NCBI GenBank assembly: GCA_049999805.1
Contig: JBNGIO010006370.1
Coordinates: 373,212 to 437,211, forward strand
Source of the DNA: Folioceros fuciformis
Taxonomy: Eukaryota; Anthocerotophyta; Anthocerotopsida; Anthocerotales
Reading direction: 5' to 3'
DNA length: 64,000 bases
Position numbers and translations under genes: made by a program. The notes beneath the pieces are model-generated. The model made no database searches. It was given only the letters and a program-made list of their open reading frames with translations, and was not told the origin of the DNA. Numbering within the stretch: the stretch's first letter is position 1; each line of letters starts with the position of its first letter. Shown here one piece after another: positions 29,599 to 40,119 of this stretch.

Positions 29599-31273
29599 TC
29601 AATTTTTCTTCTGCCGTTTGCTGAAGTTGGGAGAACGAGACCGGGCTGTTCGAGCAAAGCACATAAACAGATTCTGATAAGCTTCTCGTAGCAAACTACA
29701 ACCTCGCACCACATCCCCATTCAGACAGTTCGGCCGATCCGGGTTCATGTTGGGACCGACCACATGAATCACATGCGTAACACCTTCATCCCGACGCAGC
29801 GGAGACGATAATGACAGAACAACAGTTAGGGCTTTTCCTGGACCAAGTGTCTTGGCCATCTGCTTCGTCGCGGTATCCAGCTCCTTGCCAGCCGCTTTGT
29901 ATATTGCAGCGTTGACGCCCCCACCGCCTGGTGACAAGCGCCTGCAACAGTCCCACTCCGAATCATAAGGGAGGAACAATATGGGATATCGAAGAAGCTA
30001 GACATCACGATATGAGCCGAAATTCACCAGTTTGCAGCATTTGCTATCACTGTGCATCGAATCCCTCCCTTGGACTTCAACTTGGTGATGTCACCAACAA
30101 ACGTGGAGAACCCTGCCTTGTCCAATCCCATCTCCGCTGCCTTCACCCGGACACGTGCGAGCATGTCAGAGCTGGGTGAGACATCCACAAGCACAAGCTT
30201 CAGCCCTTTGTTATCAGCCTGACCGAGAAATTCGGACACCGTCTCCACAATCACTTCTGCGGCTCGGGCATGATCGAATTTAAAGTCACCCGTAGACAGC
30301 GACGGGAAGGCCAATGCCTCCGCCGCATCTGCTGCACGCCCGGAGCTCTCACCTTCCCCCGTACTGCAACTACTAACCTCCCTCTCCGCGACCCTCTTCT
30401 GGAAGAAGGCCAGGAGCTTCTTCTGTCCAGGTGCGGTGGCGGCCTGCTTCTTCACCGGCGGTAAAGGGACTGTACCAAATACTCCCAAAGGCAGACAACC
30501 AGCAGAGTCGAGCTGACTGTACAGAGACAAAACATCCGCTACCTCACCATCCGTTGAACAAAACGTCACCCGGACGAATCCTTCAGCGCTATCAGGGTAC
30601 TCCTGCCCCTTGGCCATCCTATATACCACCGGTGCTGCAGTAGGACCTTTCAAGCCTCCCTCATGTGCAACCCGATTCATGGCACGCTCCACGCAAACCT
30701 TCGCTGGGTAGCTCAGCACCACGGCATGTATCTCTGCACCCGCTTTCCTAGCAAGATCCACGAATTCCACTCGCTGCTTCTTGTCAATATTGCACCTATC
30801 CACCACAACACTGGATCCTTGAGACAAGGCTTTTGCCGTCTGCGTAAGACACTGCTCTTTGGTTCCAGGCTTCCCTGCTGGAGTTGCTTCACCTCCATCC
30901 ACACCCCGGCCACGTTTCCTAGTGGATATCACATCCTGAACACATCCAAAATCCCATTAACCGCAGCATCCTCACACGCACATCCAAAGTCAGCGTACTA
31001 GCAAAATCCGCACAAGGCTCCCCAGCTTCACAAAAACTACATACGCGAGGCCGATCGGTAACAAACCTGGCAAATCCGCACCCAAGGGCGACATGGCTTT
31101 TCCAGCAGGCCAGAGCAGAACGTGNNNNNNNNNNNNNNNNNNNNNNNNNNNNNNNNNNNNNNNNNNNNNNNNNNNNNNNNNNNNNNNNNNNNNNNNNNNN
31201 NNNNNNNNNNNNNNNNNNNNNNNNTCAGGAGAACCAATTTCCCAGGCTCGCGGCCTGCTGCATCTTCCGCCAT
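29599..31273 (-). CDS. bHLH140/aprataxin-like protein: P-loop kinase-like domain plus macro domain, C-terminus apparently short
   Basis: Exon 1 (31273-31067) reads MAEDAAGREPGKLVLL, a 100-N gap, then TFCSGLLEKPCRPWVRICQ; the Walker A loop expected just before TFC lies in the gap. Exon 2 (30935-30028) continues DVISTRKRGRG, EQCLTQTAKAL, VVVDRCNIDKKQR and HAVVLSYPAKVCVERA, a polynucleotide-kinase-like AAA_33 domain. It then enters a macro domain (IRCTVIANAANW) that exon 3 (from 29941) completes (RLSPGGGGVNAAIYKAAG, THVIHVVGPNMNPDRPN). Arabidopsis At5g01310 has this order followed by HIT and C2HE zinc-finger domains, linked to repair of adenylated DNA ends. Here the frame stops at 29599 (RQKKN) with no HIT domain recognised. 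The protein may be truncated, or further exons were missed. Confidence 0.8.
31125..31224. other. Assembly gap of 100 N
   Basis: Exactly 100 N, a conventional placeholder, so the real missing length is unknown. It falls inside the first exon of the kinase-macro gene, where the Walker A sequence should be. Confidence 0.95.
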
Positions 31274-32201
31274 AGCGCCGCAAACTTCCGAAAACCTAAA
31301 ATCATCGCCCGCGCAAGCACACGAGACGTCTCTACTAGACCGCTGCTCTCCGTGGAGGAAGAAGCGCCTTAACGGAGGAAGCCTCCAGAGATATGTTGCG
31401 ATAATGAAGATTGAGAAGCCTTGAAGCCATAGTGAATGGGAGACCCTTTTTTTTATATAAAAATCCTTGTCCGCAGGACCGTTGGCCGAAACGTAAAACT
31501 GAGACCTCTACGAACCTTCTGCCTAAGCATGGAGATGAAACGCTTAGACGAGAAGCGAAAGCCGGAATCACAAGTTTCATGAAAGTCCTAGCGAGCCGAC
31601 TTCCTCTCCTCGGAGGATAGTGGAACACTTGGCCGAAGTGACAGAATATTGAGACGCAGAATGTACGTCTCGCGATGAGGAAGGGCTTGGCCTCAGTGAG
31701 AAAATTGAGACGTCTCGCGATGGGAAACGGCTCGGCCAAGGTGAGAAAATTGAGAGGTCTAACGATGAGGAAAGGCATGGCCAAGGTGAGAACGTTGAGA
31801 TGAAGAAAGGCGTGGCCAAGGTGAGAATGCTGTGACGTCTCTCACGATCCGAAGCGAGGACACCGATATTTGTCGCGCTGCAGAAAGCGCTGGCCGAAGA
31901 GAGGAGTCTAAGAGACCTGCAGCCATGAGGAAACCCTCGGCCGAATTGAGGGAATCGAGACGTCTCAGGATGAGGAGAAAAGGTTGGACGAAGTGATGTT
32001 AGTACGTATTTCCGACTTGGCTCGATGAGGAGAAAGGAAAGGCTTGGCATGGCCGAAGTGGGAAAATGTTGAGACGTCTCCAAATGAAGAAAACCTGGTC
32101 CAGCGGAGAAAACTCTTTTGAGACGTTTCATTAAGTCGAGGACGCTAGCCTAAAGACATCAGAGACCAGAAGCAGCAGCAGAGCGCGGCTCTAACGTGAC
32201 G
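31274..32201. repeat. Degenerate ~45-bp minisatellite between divergent genes
   Basis: From about 31400 to 32140 variants of a ~45-bp unit recur: gagaaaattgagacgtctcg, then cgatgaggaaaggcttggcc and aaggt. Conserved pieces are gagacgtctc and aaggc.tggccgaa. About a dozen units are visible, some truncated. The array fills nearly the whole shared upstream region of the kinase-macro gene (-) and the TPR gene (+). Frames across it are repeat artefacts. Confidence 0.75.
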
Positions 32202-34015
32202 ATGGCGGACGGGGAGGAGACGTCTCCCGCGCTGTCTTTGCGAGAGCAAGGCAACGCTCTGTTCAAGCAAGGGAACTTTCTGAAGGCCGCCGCAGTGTAC
32301 ACGCAGGCCATCAAGGCCGACTCTTCGAACGCCGCGCTCTACAGGTCCGTTCCTTGTGTGCCTACGCGGCGCTGTGGCATGCAGGCAGCACGTATAGCTC
32401 GGGCTTGCCCTGGGGTGCTCGCCCCGCCGCTTTCTCTGTGAAGCTGCCTCATGCTCTGCTTCAGCTGGAAGTGCAGAATTTGGGAGTGCTCAAATGTGGC
32501 AGTGCGGGCAGTGGTGAGGAAGGGTGTCGGTGCCGCTCTGATTCGAGGTGTAATATTGAGTTGTGTGTGGCAGCAATCGTTCAGCTGCCTTTCTCAACCT
32601 CCTGAAAGTGACCAAGGCTCTGGCAGACGCAGAGATGACGATAAAGCTGAACCCGGCGTGGGAAAAGGTGCTGATTGGCAGCGTTGCTCGTATTGAGCGG
32701 TCTCGGATGTGTGGATGCGAGTACGTTGGCACCAGCACGAGATAACACAAGTAATAATGTCGGGTTTGCTTGCTAGGGCTATTTCAGGAAGGGCTGCGTT
32801 TTGGAAGCCATGGAACGACACGAAGAGGTAGCTAACGTGTTTTACTCCTCGTAGGCAGAAGCACCTGCTGTATGTTTTCTTGTCTACAACTTTTAGGAAT
32901 TCGAAACAGTCTGTTGCAGTTCATTCTGCTTACTGGGTCCTTCTGTGAACTTTCGTGCAGGCACTGGCCGCATTTCGATCTGCGTTAGAACAAAATCCTC
33001 AAAGTTCGGAGGTTTCGACGAAGATAAGGAGGCTCTCTCAGGTGGTGCGAGACCAGAAGCGAGCTCTGGAGAAGAAGGCTGTCAAAGCAAATGGGGACAA
33101 ACAGAGTAGTGAATCCGAGCCTACAAAAGGAGACATTGTATGTGTGGTGCAAGCTTGGGTTTCGTCACTGAGCTGGGCCTCTATGCCTGTCAGTTTTGAA
33201 TGTTATTTTCATCTGGATTTTTCAGAGTCAAGGAGGAGTCTTCCAAGGTCTCAGCAGTGATTTAACCGCTTTCACCAAGGACATCATCGATTCCGCCATT
33301 AGGGATTGGAATGCAAACAATGGCAAGTTGGATGCCGGTGTTCGGTTTTTCTTTGGGAACTTAGAGAATCCTTCCAAGGAATTCCTGCCGCTCGTGGCAG
33401 TTGATAAGGTACCGCTGCCATCCGTTATGGCTTTTCTATTGCCCTTGCATCTGCTGGCTGGCACTCATTGATAGTTTTTCGGGACTGGCGGATGTGTCCA
33501 GGCTTTCGAATCCCCAGACACCCTCTCAAGCTGTGTTTCATTTCTGAGGCAGTATGCTGTTGACTCATCATCAAAAGCAGCCTGCCTTGTTGTACCCAAA
33601 AAGAACATCGCATTTCCTCAGGTAAACCCAATCGTTAATAATTCAACTTCAGTTTGGGCCTTGGTCAGGATGCGTTCTCTCCAGAAGATTATGCTGGTAC
33701 AGAAAACTGTCTCTCAATTGCGCTCTCGTGCAGGTGTGGAAGGGTCAGGGAACCAGAAAATGGAAAGCAGGCCACGCGAATGGCTTTTTTGTGCAGCTAG
33801 AATCGTCTACTGCGCGGAGACTATGGTTCGTTCCTTCTTCAACAGAGAAAGGCAGATCAGTTTGCAGGTGCGTCCTACAAGAGTGACAATTCTCCTCTAC
33901 CTCCAAGTTGCTTCGGTTGTCGCTCATACCTCATTTTCTCTCTTGCATGTTGTGCAGGAACCCAGATCCACTGGACATTGACCTGCATGCAGTTCTCCCC
34001 CCACTGTACAGATAA
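32202..34015 (+). CDS. TPR3-like tetratricopeptide repeat protein, 8 exons
   Basis: Exons 32202-32344, 32574-32667, 32777-32827, 32961-33137, 33226-33408, 33502-33621, 33734-33867 and 33958-34015 give 319 residues, all with GT-AG borders and matching phase. Three TPR motifs occupy residues ~10-115 (LREQGNALFKQGNFLKAAAV, SNRSAAFLNLLKVTKALADA, GYFRKGCVLEAMERHEE), of the Hsp70/Hsp90 co-chaperone kind. The C-terminal part (KAFESPDTLSSC, FLRQYAVDSSSKAACLV, VWKGQGTRKWK, GRSVCRNPDPLDIDLH) matches the plant protein known as TPR3 (At1g04190 type) as I recall it. Its exact role is not established; TPR3 has been described as an Hsp90/Hsp70-interacting carboxylate-clamp protein. Confidence 0.8.
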
Positions 34016-34665
34016 ACCTCGGAGTCAATCCTGGCTCTCATCCCGCGAACAATTTTTGATAGCCACTGGCCAGATTATCGACGCTGCCTAACAAGTATAC
34101 CTCCCCCCTCTCTCCCTGCGCGGGAACCAGAAGTTGAGCCAGGCAATCGTCAGGTTAGAGGCTTTCATTCAATAAAGTTTGGAGCACCTTCGACTGACGA
34201 ACACCTAACCCTAATGTAGTTCAATGATCGTATTACGGCACTCACGACTTACGTGACGTAAACTGCGATTATTTAATAGTGATATGCTTCACGTGGGCAC
34301 ACAACGTAACTGTTGAATCTGCTTCTACACATGAGGCATTACTGCATAGTTTTAAGACAGTTCGATAGACCTAATGTTCATATATACATATTGAGATGGA
34401 CAGTTTCATCGTACTGTAGTAATTATTATTTAAAGTTATAGTCAATATCAATAGAAGACAACACATGCATCGACTTCGCACGAGCGAGCGAGTGAGCCAT
34501 CCCCACTCTCCGAACTTCACATAGACCAAGTCCAACCTCGAGTTATTTTCAGCTCATTACGTGTGTCGGGATGAAATTTGGACGTGTGTAGATACAGTAT
34601 TTAGTTCTTGATCCCGTGGGGGCGGTGTAGTGTTTGGAGGCGGGTGCAGTGTTCGGCCGCCTGCC
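34016..34665. other. Intergenic region, nothing recognised
   Basis: About 0.65 kb between the TPR gene and the PDI gene, AT-rich in the middle. It should include the PDI promoter and leader. No element was identified. Confidence 0.35.
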
Positions 34666-36528
34666 ATGGCAGTTTCAGCGCAGCAGCGGCGGATGCGGCA
34701 GGGTTCGATGGCAGTGCTAGCCATCTCGCTGTGCCTGCTTCTGGTATCGCGGTCGCTGCCGCTGCATTGTGGTGCGTCAGAGCTGCAAATGGATCCCAAG
34801 TCGGAATCCGGGAAGGAGTTGCTGCCCGAGGAGCTGGCGGAGCTCGAAGATTTGGATGATGATTTGGAGCTGGCGTTTATGAAGGCGAACCGGCCCGATC
34901 TGCTGGAAAGCGGCGAAGATCCATGGGAAGAGGAGGAGGAGGAGGAGGGGGAGGACGAGAACGGGTTAGGAGGGGATACACAGTATGACGGAGAGGAGTA
35001 TGAGGATGAGGATGAGGAGGAGGAGGGGTTTGGCGGCGCCGAGTATGAGGAGGATGTGGCGCACGACGAGAAGGATGTTGTGGTGCTGACGGGCAAGAAC
35101 TTCACGCAGTTCGTTGAGAGCCATAGCTACGTACTGGTGGAGTTTTACGCGCCATGGTGCGGACATTGCCAGTCCTTGGCTCCGCATTACGCAGAGGCGG
35201 CCACGGTGTTGAAAGGTGAGGCTGCTCTGGCCAAGGTGGATGCCACGGAGGACGATGAGCTTGCAGAGAAGTTCGACGTGCAAGGTTACCCTACATTGCT
35301 CTTCTTTGTCGACGGAGTGAGCAAGCCCTATACAGGCCACCGGTCCAGCGATGAAATCGTGAAGTGGATTCGGAAGAAAATTGGACCTGCTGTCGTGAAT
35401 GTGTCGAGCGCGGCGCAAGCCAAGACTGTTTTATCAGAGGAGAGCGTCGTGGTTGTCGCTCTACTGGAAAGCCTCGAGGGAGCGGACGCTGAGGAGTTGG
35501 CAGCAGCCGCCAGGCAGGCGGACAACGTCTTCTTTGGCCAGACAACTGATCCTGAAGTTGCTGCCGTGTTCCAGTTAGGGGACGGTGCTAAGGCCCCGGC
35601 TTTGGCACTCCTGAAGAAGGAGAAGGAACGAGTGTCGGTCTTCGATGGGAAGTTCGAGAGGAGCACCATTGGGGACTTTGTGGTTCAGAACAGGCTTCCG
35701 CTCGTTGTTACCTTCGGCATGAACACATCGTCCTCTATTTTCGACAGTGATATCAAGAAGCAGCTTCTCTGGTTTGTCTCGTCGGAGGAGTATGAGAGGC
35801 TGCTTCCACACTTCGACGAAGCGGCCAAGTCCTTTAAAGGGAAGATTATTTTCATCCACGTTAACTCAACGGATGCGGAATCCGCAGAGCCTGTCCAGAA
35901 CTTCTTTGGTGTGTCCGGGGATGGCATGATTATTGTGGCTTTTGAAGCTGAGGAAGGGGGTAGAAAGTTCAGGTTTTCTGGCGAGGTCACTGCCGAAAGC
36001 TTGAAGGAGTTTGCCTCAGGCTTCCTGGCAGGCACACTGAAGCCGTTCCTAAAGTCGGATCCTGTTCCAGAGGTGAATGACGGTGATGTGAAGATTGTGG
36101 TGGGCAACAACTTCGATGAGATCGTTCTGGACGAGACCAAGGATGTGCTCCTGGAAATTTATGCTCCATGGTGCGGCCATTGCCAAGAATTGGAACCGAT
36201 TTATGAAAAGCTGGCTAAGCGGTTGAAAGGAGTGGACTCTATAGTCGTCGCCAAGATGGACGGCACAACCAACGAGCATCACAGGGCTAAAAGTGATGGA
36301 TTCCCCACTCTCCTCTTTTTCCCTGCCGGCAACAAGAGTTTTGATCCCATTCCTGTGGATGCCGAAAGGACCGTGAAGGCCTTTGCACACTTTTTGAAGA
36401 AGCATGCGGCCATTCCCTTTACAATCCCCAAGGCGCCCCCAAAGGCGGCCGCCCCGGTGGCAGAGGAGCATCCGGAGGAGGCTCAAAAGATAGCGGTAGA
36501 GGTAGACCAGCCCAAGGACGAGTTGTGA
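34666..36528 (+). CDS. Protein disulfide isomerase, PDIL1-3/1-4 type, ER-retained
   Basis: An intronless 620-residue frame from the ATG at 34666 (an upstream in-frame GTG is not used). It begins with a signal sequence (MAVLAISLCLLLVSRSLPLH region, residues ~16-35), then a long acidic segment (~75-125, many Glu/Asp). An a-type thioredoxin domain follows with APWCGHCQ (first Cys ~165), two redox-inactive b/b' domains, and a second a' domain with APWCGHCQ (first Cys ~503). The end KDEL is the ER retrieval signal. It should catalyse disulfide formation and isomerisation of secretory proteins. The acidic N-terminal segment and length (plant PDIL1-3/1-4 are ~580-600 residues) place it in that subgroup. 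Lack of introns is unusual for this family in angiosperms. Confidence 0.92.
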   Translation: MAVSAQQRRMRQGSMAVLAISLCLLLVSRSLPLHCGASELQMDPKSESGKELLPEELAELEDLDDDLELAFMKANRPDLLESGEDPWEEEEEEEGEDENGLGGDTQYDGEEYEDEDEEEEGFGGAEYEEDVAHDEKDVVVLTGKNFTQFVESHSYVLVEFYAPWCGHCQSLAPHYAEAATVLKGEAALAKVDATEDDELAEKFDVQGYPTLLFFVDGVSKPYTGHRSSDEIVKWIRKKIGPAVVNVSSAAQAKTVLSEESVVVVALLESLEGADAEELAAAARQADNVFFGQTTDPEVAAVFQLGDGAKAPALALLKKEKERVSVFDGKFERSTIGDFVVQNRLPLVVTFGMNTSSSIFDSDIKKQLLWFVSSEEYERLLPHFDEAAKSFKGKIIFIHVNSTDAESAEPVQNFFGVSGDGMIIVAFEAEEGGRKFRFSGEVTAESLKEFASGFLAGTLKPFLKSDPVPEVNDGDVKIVVGNNFDEIVLDETKDVLLEIYAPWCGHCQELEPIYEKLAKRLKGVDSIVVAKMDGTTNEHHRAKSDGFPTLLFFPAGNKSFDPIPVDAERTVKAFAHFLKKHAAIPFTIPKAPPKAAAPVAEEHPEEAQKIAVEVDQPKDEL

Positions 36529-37039
36529 TAGCCAGTCGTATATAATTTAAATGGAGTCTCTTGGTGTGACCAAAGGTAGACCAGTCCTCTTTCACGTGGA
36601 CTCCACCCCGTGGCGTTACTCGACACAGGGGACTGGTCTGTCCGCAGCATTAATCTGTATGTTGAGATCATCTAGCACTTGTGCTATTCCAAGGAACAGA
36701 ACTTCTGGGGAGTAGTCCCCTTTATTGTCCCACGGCCGCAGTCCAGGCTGCAGCAGCCCATATGGGTTTGCACTTTGCACTCAAGACAAGTTCTAGGTAG
36801 CTCGAATCATACAGTCCGGAAATGAGGAGCCACACAGGTGGCGTGCTTGCAAATTATGCTCAGACGATGTTTCCACCGCACAAGCATCCCACGAGAAAGA
36901 GCGAGCAGAGCAAGAGCAGGAGCCAGACCAGGCACAGCCACCCACGCATCTCCACCATCCCAGAGTTCTTCAAAATTCGGTCACCAGAAACAGCAAAAAT
37001 TGTGAGTGCCAGGAATTTGCAGGGAGGGCACGGGTAAAT
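36529..37039. other. Intergenic region between convergent genes
   Basis: About 0.5 kb holding the 3' ends of the PDI gene (+) and the ATP synthase g gene (-). Nothing else is recognised. Confidence 0.35.
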
Positions 37040-37544
37040 CTACACCTTGTACCCTGTCAGTGTGCCACCTCTGCCTACGATCTCGCCCACGCAGAACCAG
37101 CAATAACACTCCCCCACGAACAATGCGGCGATTCCGACTTCCTCCAGCTTCAAATCCTGCCTGTTGAGCAACTTCTTCTTCACGTAATCCAGCTCCTTCT
37201 GCAGGGACTCGTAGCGCCCGGGCAAGCTGCACGCACAGGGAATTCATGCACATCACGACCTAGCTGAAGATCATGCAGACAGGGGCACAAGGAAGGCAGA
37301 TCGAGCATGAAAGGAAAACGAAGGATCTGGAAGAAACGAAGGTACGAGGGAAAGGCACGAACCTGGCGAGACGGGTGTAGAAGAGCTGCTTGGAGAGCTC
37401 CTGGCACTTCTCCACCGTCGGCTCGTGCACAATGTACTGCTTGTTCTGCTCCAGCAGCTGCCTGTAGTACTTGGTGCCATGCCGGGTAGCCAGGTCCGTG
37501 GCCACGGACGCCTTGCTCTGCAGCTGCTTCAGCAGCGATCCCAT
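37040..37544 (-). CDS. Mitochondrial ATP synthase subunit g, 2 exons
   Basis: Exons 37544-37363 and 37226-37040 join to 122 residues. The start MGSLLKQLQSKASVATDLA is chosen because it aligns with the short N-terminus of plant subunit g; an in-frame Met lies 15 codons upstream. Conserved family pieces are HGTKYYRQLLEQNKQYI, VEKCQELSKQLFYTRLA, LPGRYESLQKELDYVKKK, and the C-terminal membrane segment GIAALFVGECYCWFCVGEIVGRGGTLTGY, which carries the GxxxG-like region used in dimerisation. Subunit g sits in the Fo membrane part of complex V and supports dimer formation and cristae shape. No cleavable presequence is evident, as is usual. Confidence 0.9.
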
Positions 37545-37812
37545 CCCGGCTCCGAGCCTCCCCCGCGTCCGGAGCACGCTGGCGCACATGAAGTCTTCTC
37601 ACGAGAAGAGGGAGGGGGAGGAACCGAGGTAGACGCGAATGCAGCCGCCGCTGCCGGTGCCGATACAGCCGATCTCCTACAGCAAGGCAGGTGAATTAAC
37701 TGTGATGGGCGGCAGGTTGGTTTGTCGTTCGATTGAGTGCTGCTCCTGCTTTAGGTTTGTCGGGAGGCAGAAGAGAGCGTGTTAGGGCAGACGAGACATA
37801 TACGAGGCCCGG

Positions 37813-40119
37813 ATGGCGGTGATGGAGCTCCGATCCCCGGACGTGGTATGGTGGGAGTACCGGGGAGAGGGCGCTGCTAATATTGTGCTGGCTTACCGTG
37901 GTTCTGATCCCGCTCTGGTAAGTCTGTTTGGCGGGTTGGTTTCGGGTTTGGGCCTACGCTTGCTTTGCTTGGCTGTGAGGGATGAAACTTGTTGCTGCGA
38001 TGGCAGATGAGCAAGGTGCTACGGCTGCGGAAAAGTGATGCTCATGCGTTATTGGATGGGGATGTGGGTCCCGTGCTGTCCGAGGATGAACGGAAGCTGT
38101 GGGCAGAGTGGCCGGACATTGCAAACGCCACTTCAGCTGCAGAGCTGGCACATGCATATGCACACCATGTTCTTCGCCCGCTACTTGGATTGGAGCATGT
38201 GGACCCTGGGGTGAGGTCTAGCACACTCTTGCTCTGCTCTCTCCAACGTGGACATGCTGCTCAAATGCACCTTGATGACTGGGGAGAGTTGGTGGTGTCT
38301 GTAGATTCTTGTCTACGCTTCACGTGATTTTCTGGAAGCAGTCAATGAGAAGGTGGTCGAAAAGAGGCCCTTGTGGAGAAGACAGGAAGCCGGTTTGCAT
38401 CTTGTCGGTACAATGGCACTCCTCGTCTCGGATCATTCAGAGTTCCACACCATCTCAAGTATGTGCTCTCCGTTACAGTAGTTCGAGGTCTAGCAGGGAC
38501 TGTGGACTCTGTGATGGAGGATTCGGCCTAGTTCAGGTCGAGTCTGTACGGTGAATGAGAAGATAGCGGTCTGCTCAAGGTCTGTCGCTTATGACACTAT
38601 TTACTTCTACAGGATCAGTGCAGGAGAAGTACCCAGTTATCTCTGTGGAGATCAAGGTAATTGTCAACCCCTAGCATGTTCTGTGTCACAACTGTTTATC
38701 CGAAAAATCAGACACAGCATGTCCTGTTTATTCCCAACAAATGTTCGTATTGGGAAATGTGACGTGCTCTGGTGGGACTTGCAGCCGAAATGTGGCTTCT
38801 TGCCGGAGGCTGAACTACTAGGGGAGCATAATTTGGTGAAGGCAACTGTTCCACGTTTTGCTATTCACCAGCATATGAAGCTTTCGCAGGGCAAGGTGAG
38901 GTGACCTTCAACTGGTTCATCCAGTACCATGTTCACTAACTTGTGGCTCGCCATGTAGTCCCTGAAAATTGTTTCCCCCTTTCTGCAGTGTGCCCTGCAC
39001 CGGTAGGCTGCTTTCAGTATTTTCATCGCTTTTGCGCTATCATTTGAACAGTTCGATTATCAGCGAGTATGCGACAGAACTAAGTTTTTATTGTGGAAGT
39101 AAACTGCCCTGGTATGCAGGCTTGAATTTTTTTTAAGTCTGAGGACCTCTGGTAGTGTTTTTCATTCCCCTCGCTCGCTGTGGCAACTTTCTCGCACCTG
39201 TGCACATGCTGGTTGAGAAGCCTGTCAGCATGTTTCAGCTCACTCTGCCAGACTTTGTTTTGGCGATGTGTACAGGTGGGCACGAGAAGTACGTACTCCC
39301 CTCTGGATCTCTATTCTGGGTCAAGGTCTAGGGTACTGAAGGCCCTTCAGGCACTATTTGAAACTCCACAGAACAACCTTGCCATCTTTGTCAATGGCAT
39401 GAAAGTGTATGGCAATGATTTGGAAGCAGGCAAGGGCGAAAGGGGTGTCAGCAAATTAGAAAGCGTTCTAGGAACCTCCATACTTGGTACGAATGGCCAA
39501 CAGGTGCAGCTGTTACAGGAATTAGTCACAGAAATGCTTCTTCAGAAAGACATATTGAATCGTTTGCTAGCTGTTCAGAGGCGTGATTGCCTGGACATCG
39601 AGGGGTGCATTCATGCCTACTACACATTTTTGAGTAAATATTGCGATGCCTGTGAGGCTCAACAGGAAGAAACAAGCACAGCCCCTCAGGTACTGGATGC
39701 AAAAAGGATCCACTCGTTACCCCAGGAAGACTGCGAGAAACTGGTTAGAGACTATCTTATTTCTGCCACTGCTAAGGATTGCGGTCTGATGCTAACCTTT
39801 CAACCTCTTTCCGGTGAGGGCTATGACGGTGACCACCATAGTATCTTGGAGTATGCACCATCAAATCAGAAGTTCCGTTACAAGGTGCCCTTTCACATCT
39901 CTGCTACAGCGCCCTGTAACTGTTCTGTTTGAACGTCAAGCTTGTAGTGTGGCCTCCGCTCTGTCATCTCACCTTCCACGTCCTTATCTGGTGCAGATGT
40001 TCTTTCTAGATCTGGATCTGAAGCCGTTGAAGAAGATGCCGTACTATTTCAAGCTTGACCAGGAGATTGTCAAGGCGTATCTGCCACACCACACACATCC
40101 GAGTGCCGGAGAGGTGTAG
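37813..40119 (+). CDS. IPK1: Inositol-pentakisphosphate 2-kinase, 7 exons
   Basis: Exons 37813-37917, 38007-38210, 38305-38458, 38613-38656, 38785-38895, 39276-39884 and 39997-40119 join in phase to 449 residues, close to the 451 of Arabidopsis IPK1. The enzyme phosphorylates the 2-position of InsP5 to make phytate (InsP6). Recognisable blocks are WWEYRGEGAANIVLAYRG (the N-terminal lobe with the Gly-rich turn), YPVISVEIKPKCGFLP (the conserved EIKPK motif with the catalytic Lys region), YSPLDLYSGS, DCGLMLTFQPL, and the C-terminal FLDLDLKPLKKMPYYFKLD containing the conserved DLD. All hallmark residues seem kept. It starts ~270 bp from the divergent ATP synthase g gene, so the two may share an upstream region. 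Confidence 0.9.

Noticed and set aside
31577-32131. 184-codon minus-strand frame rich in Ser, Phe and Arg
   Set aside because: It lies entirely inside the 45-bp minisatellite.
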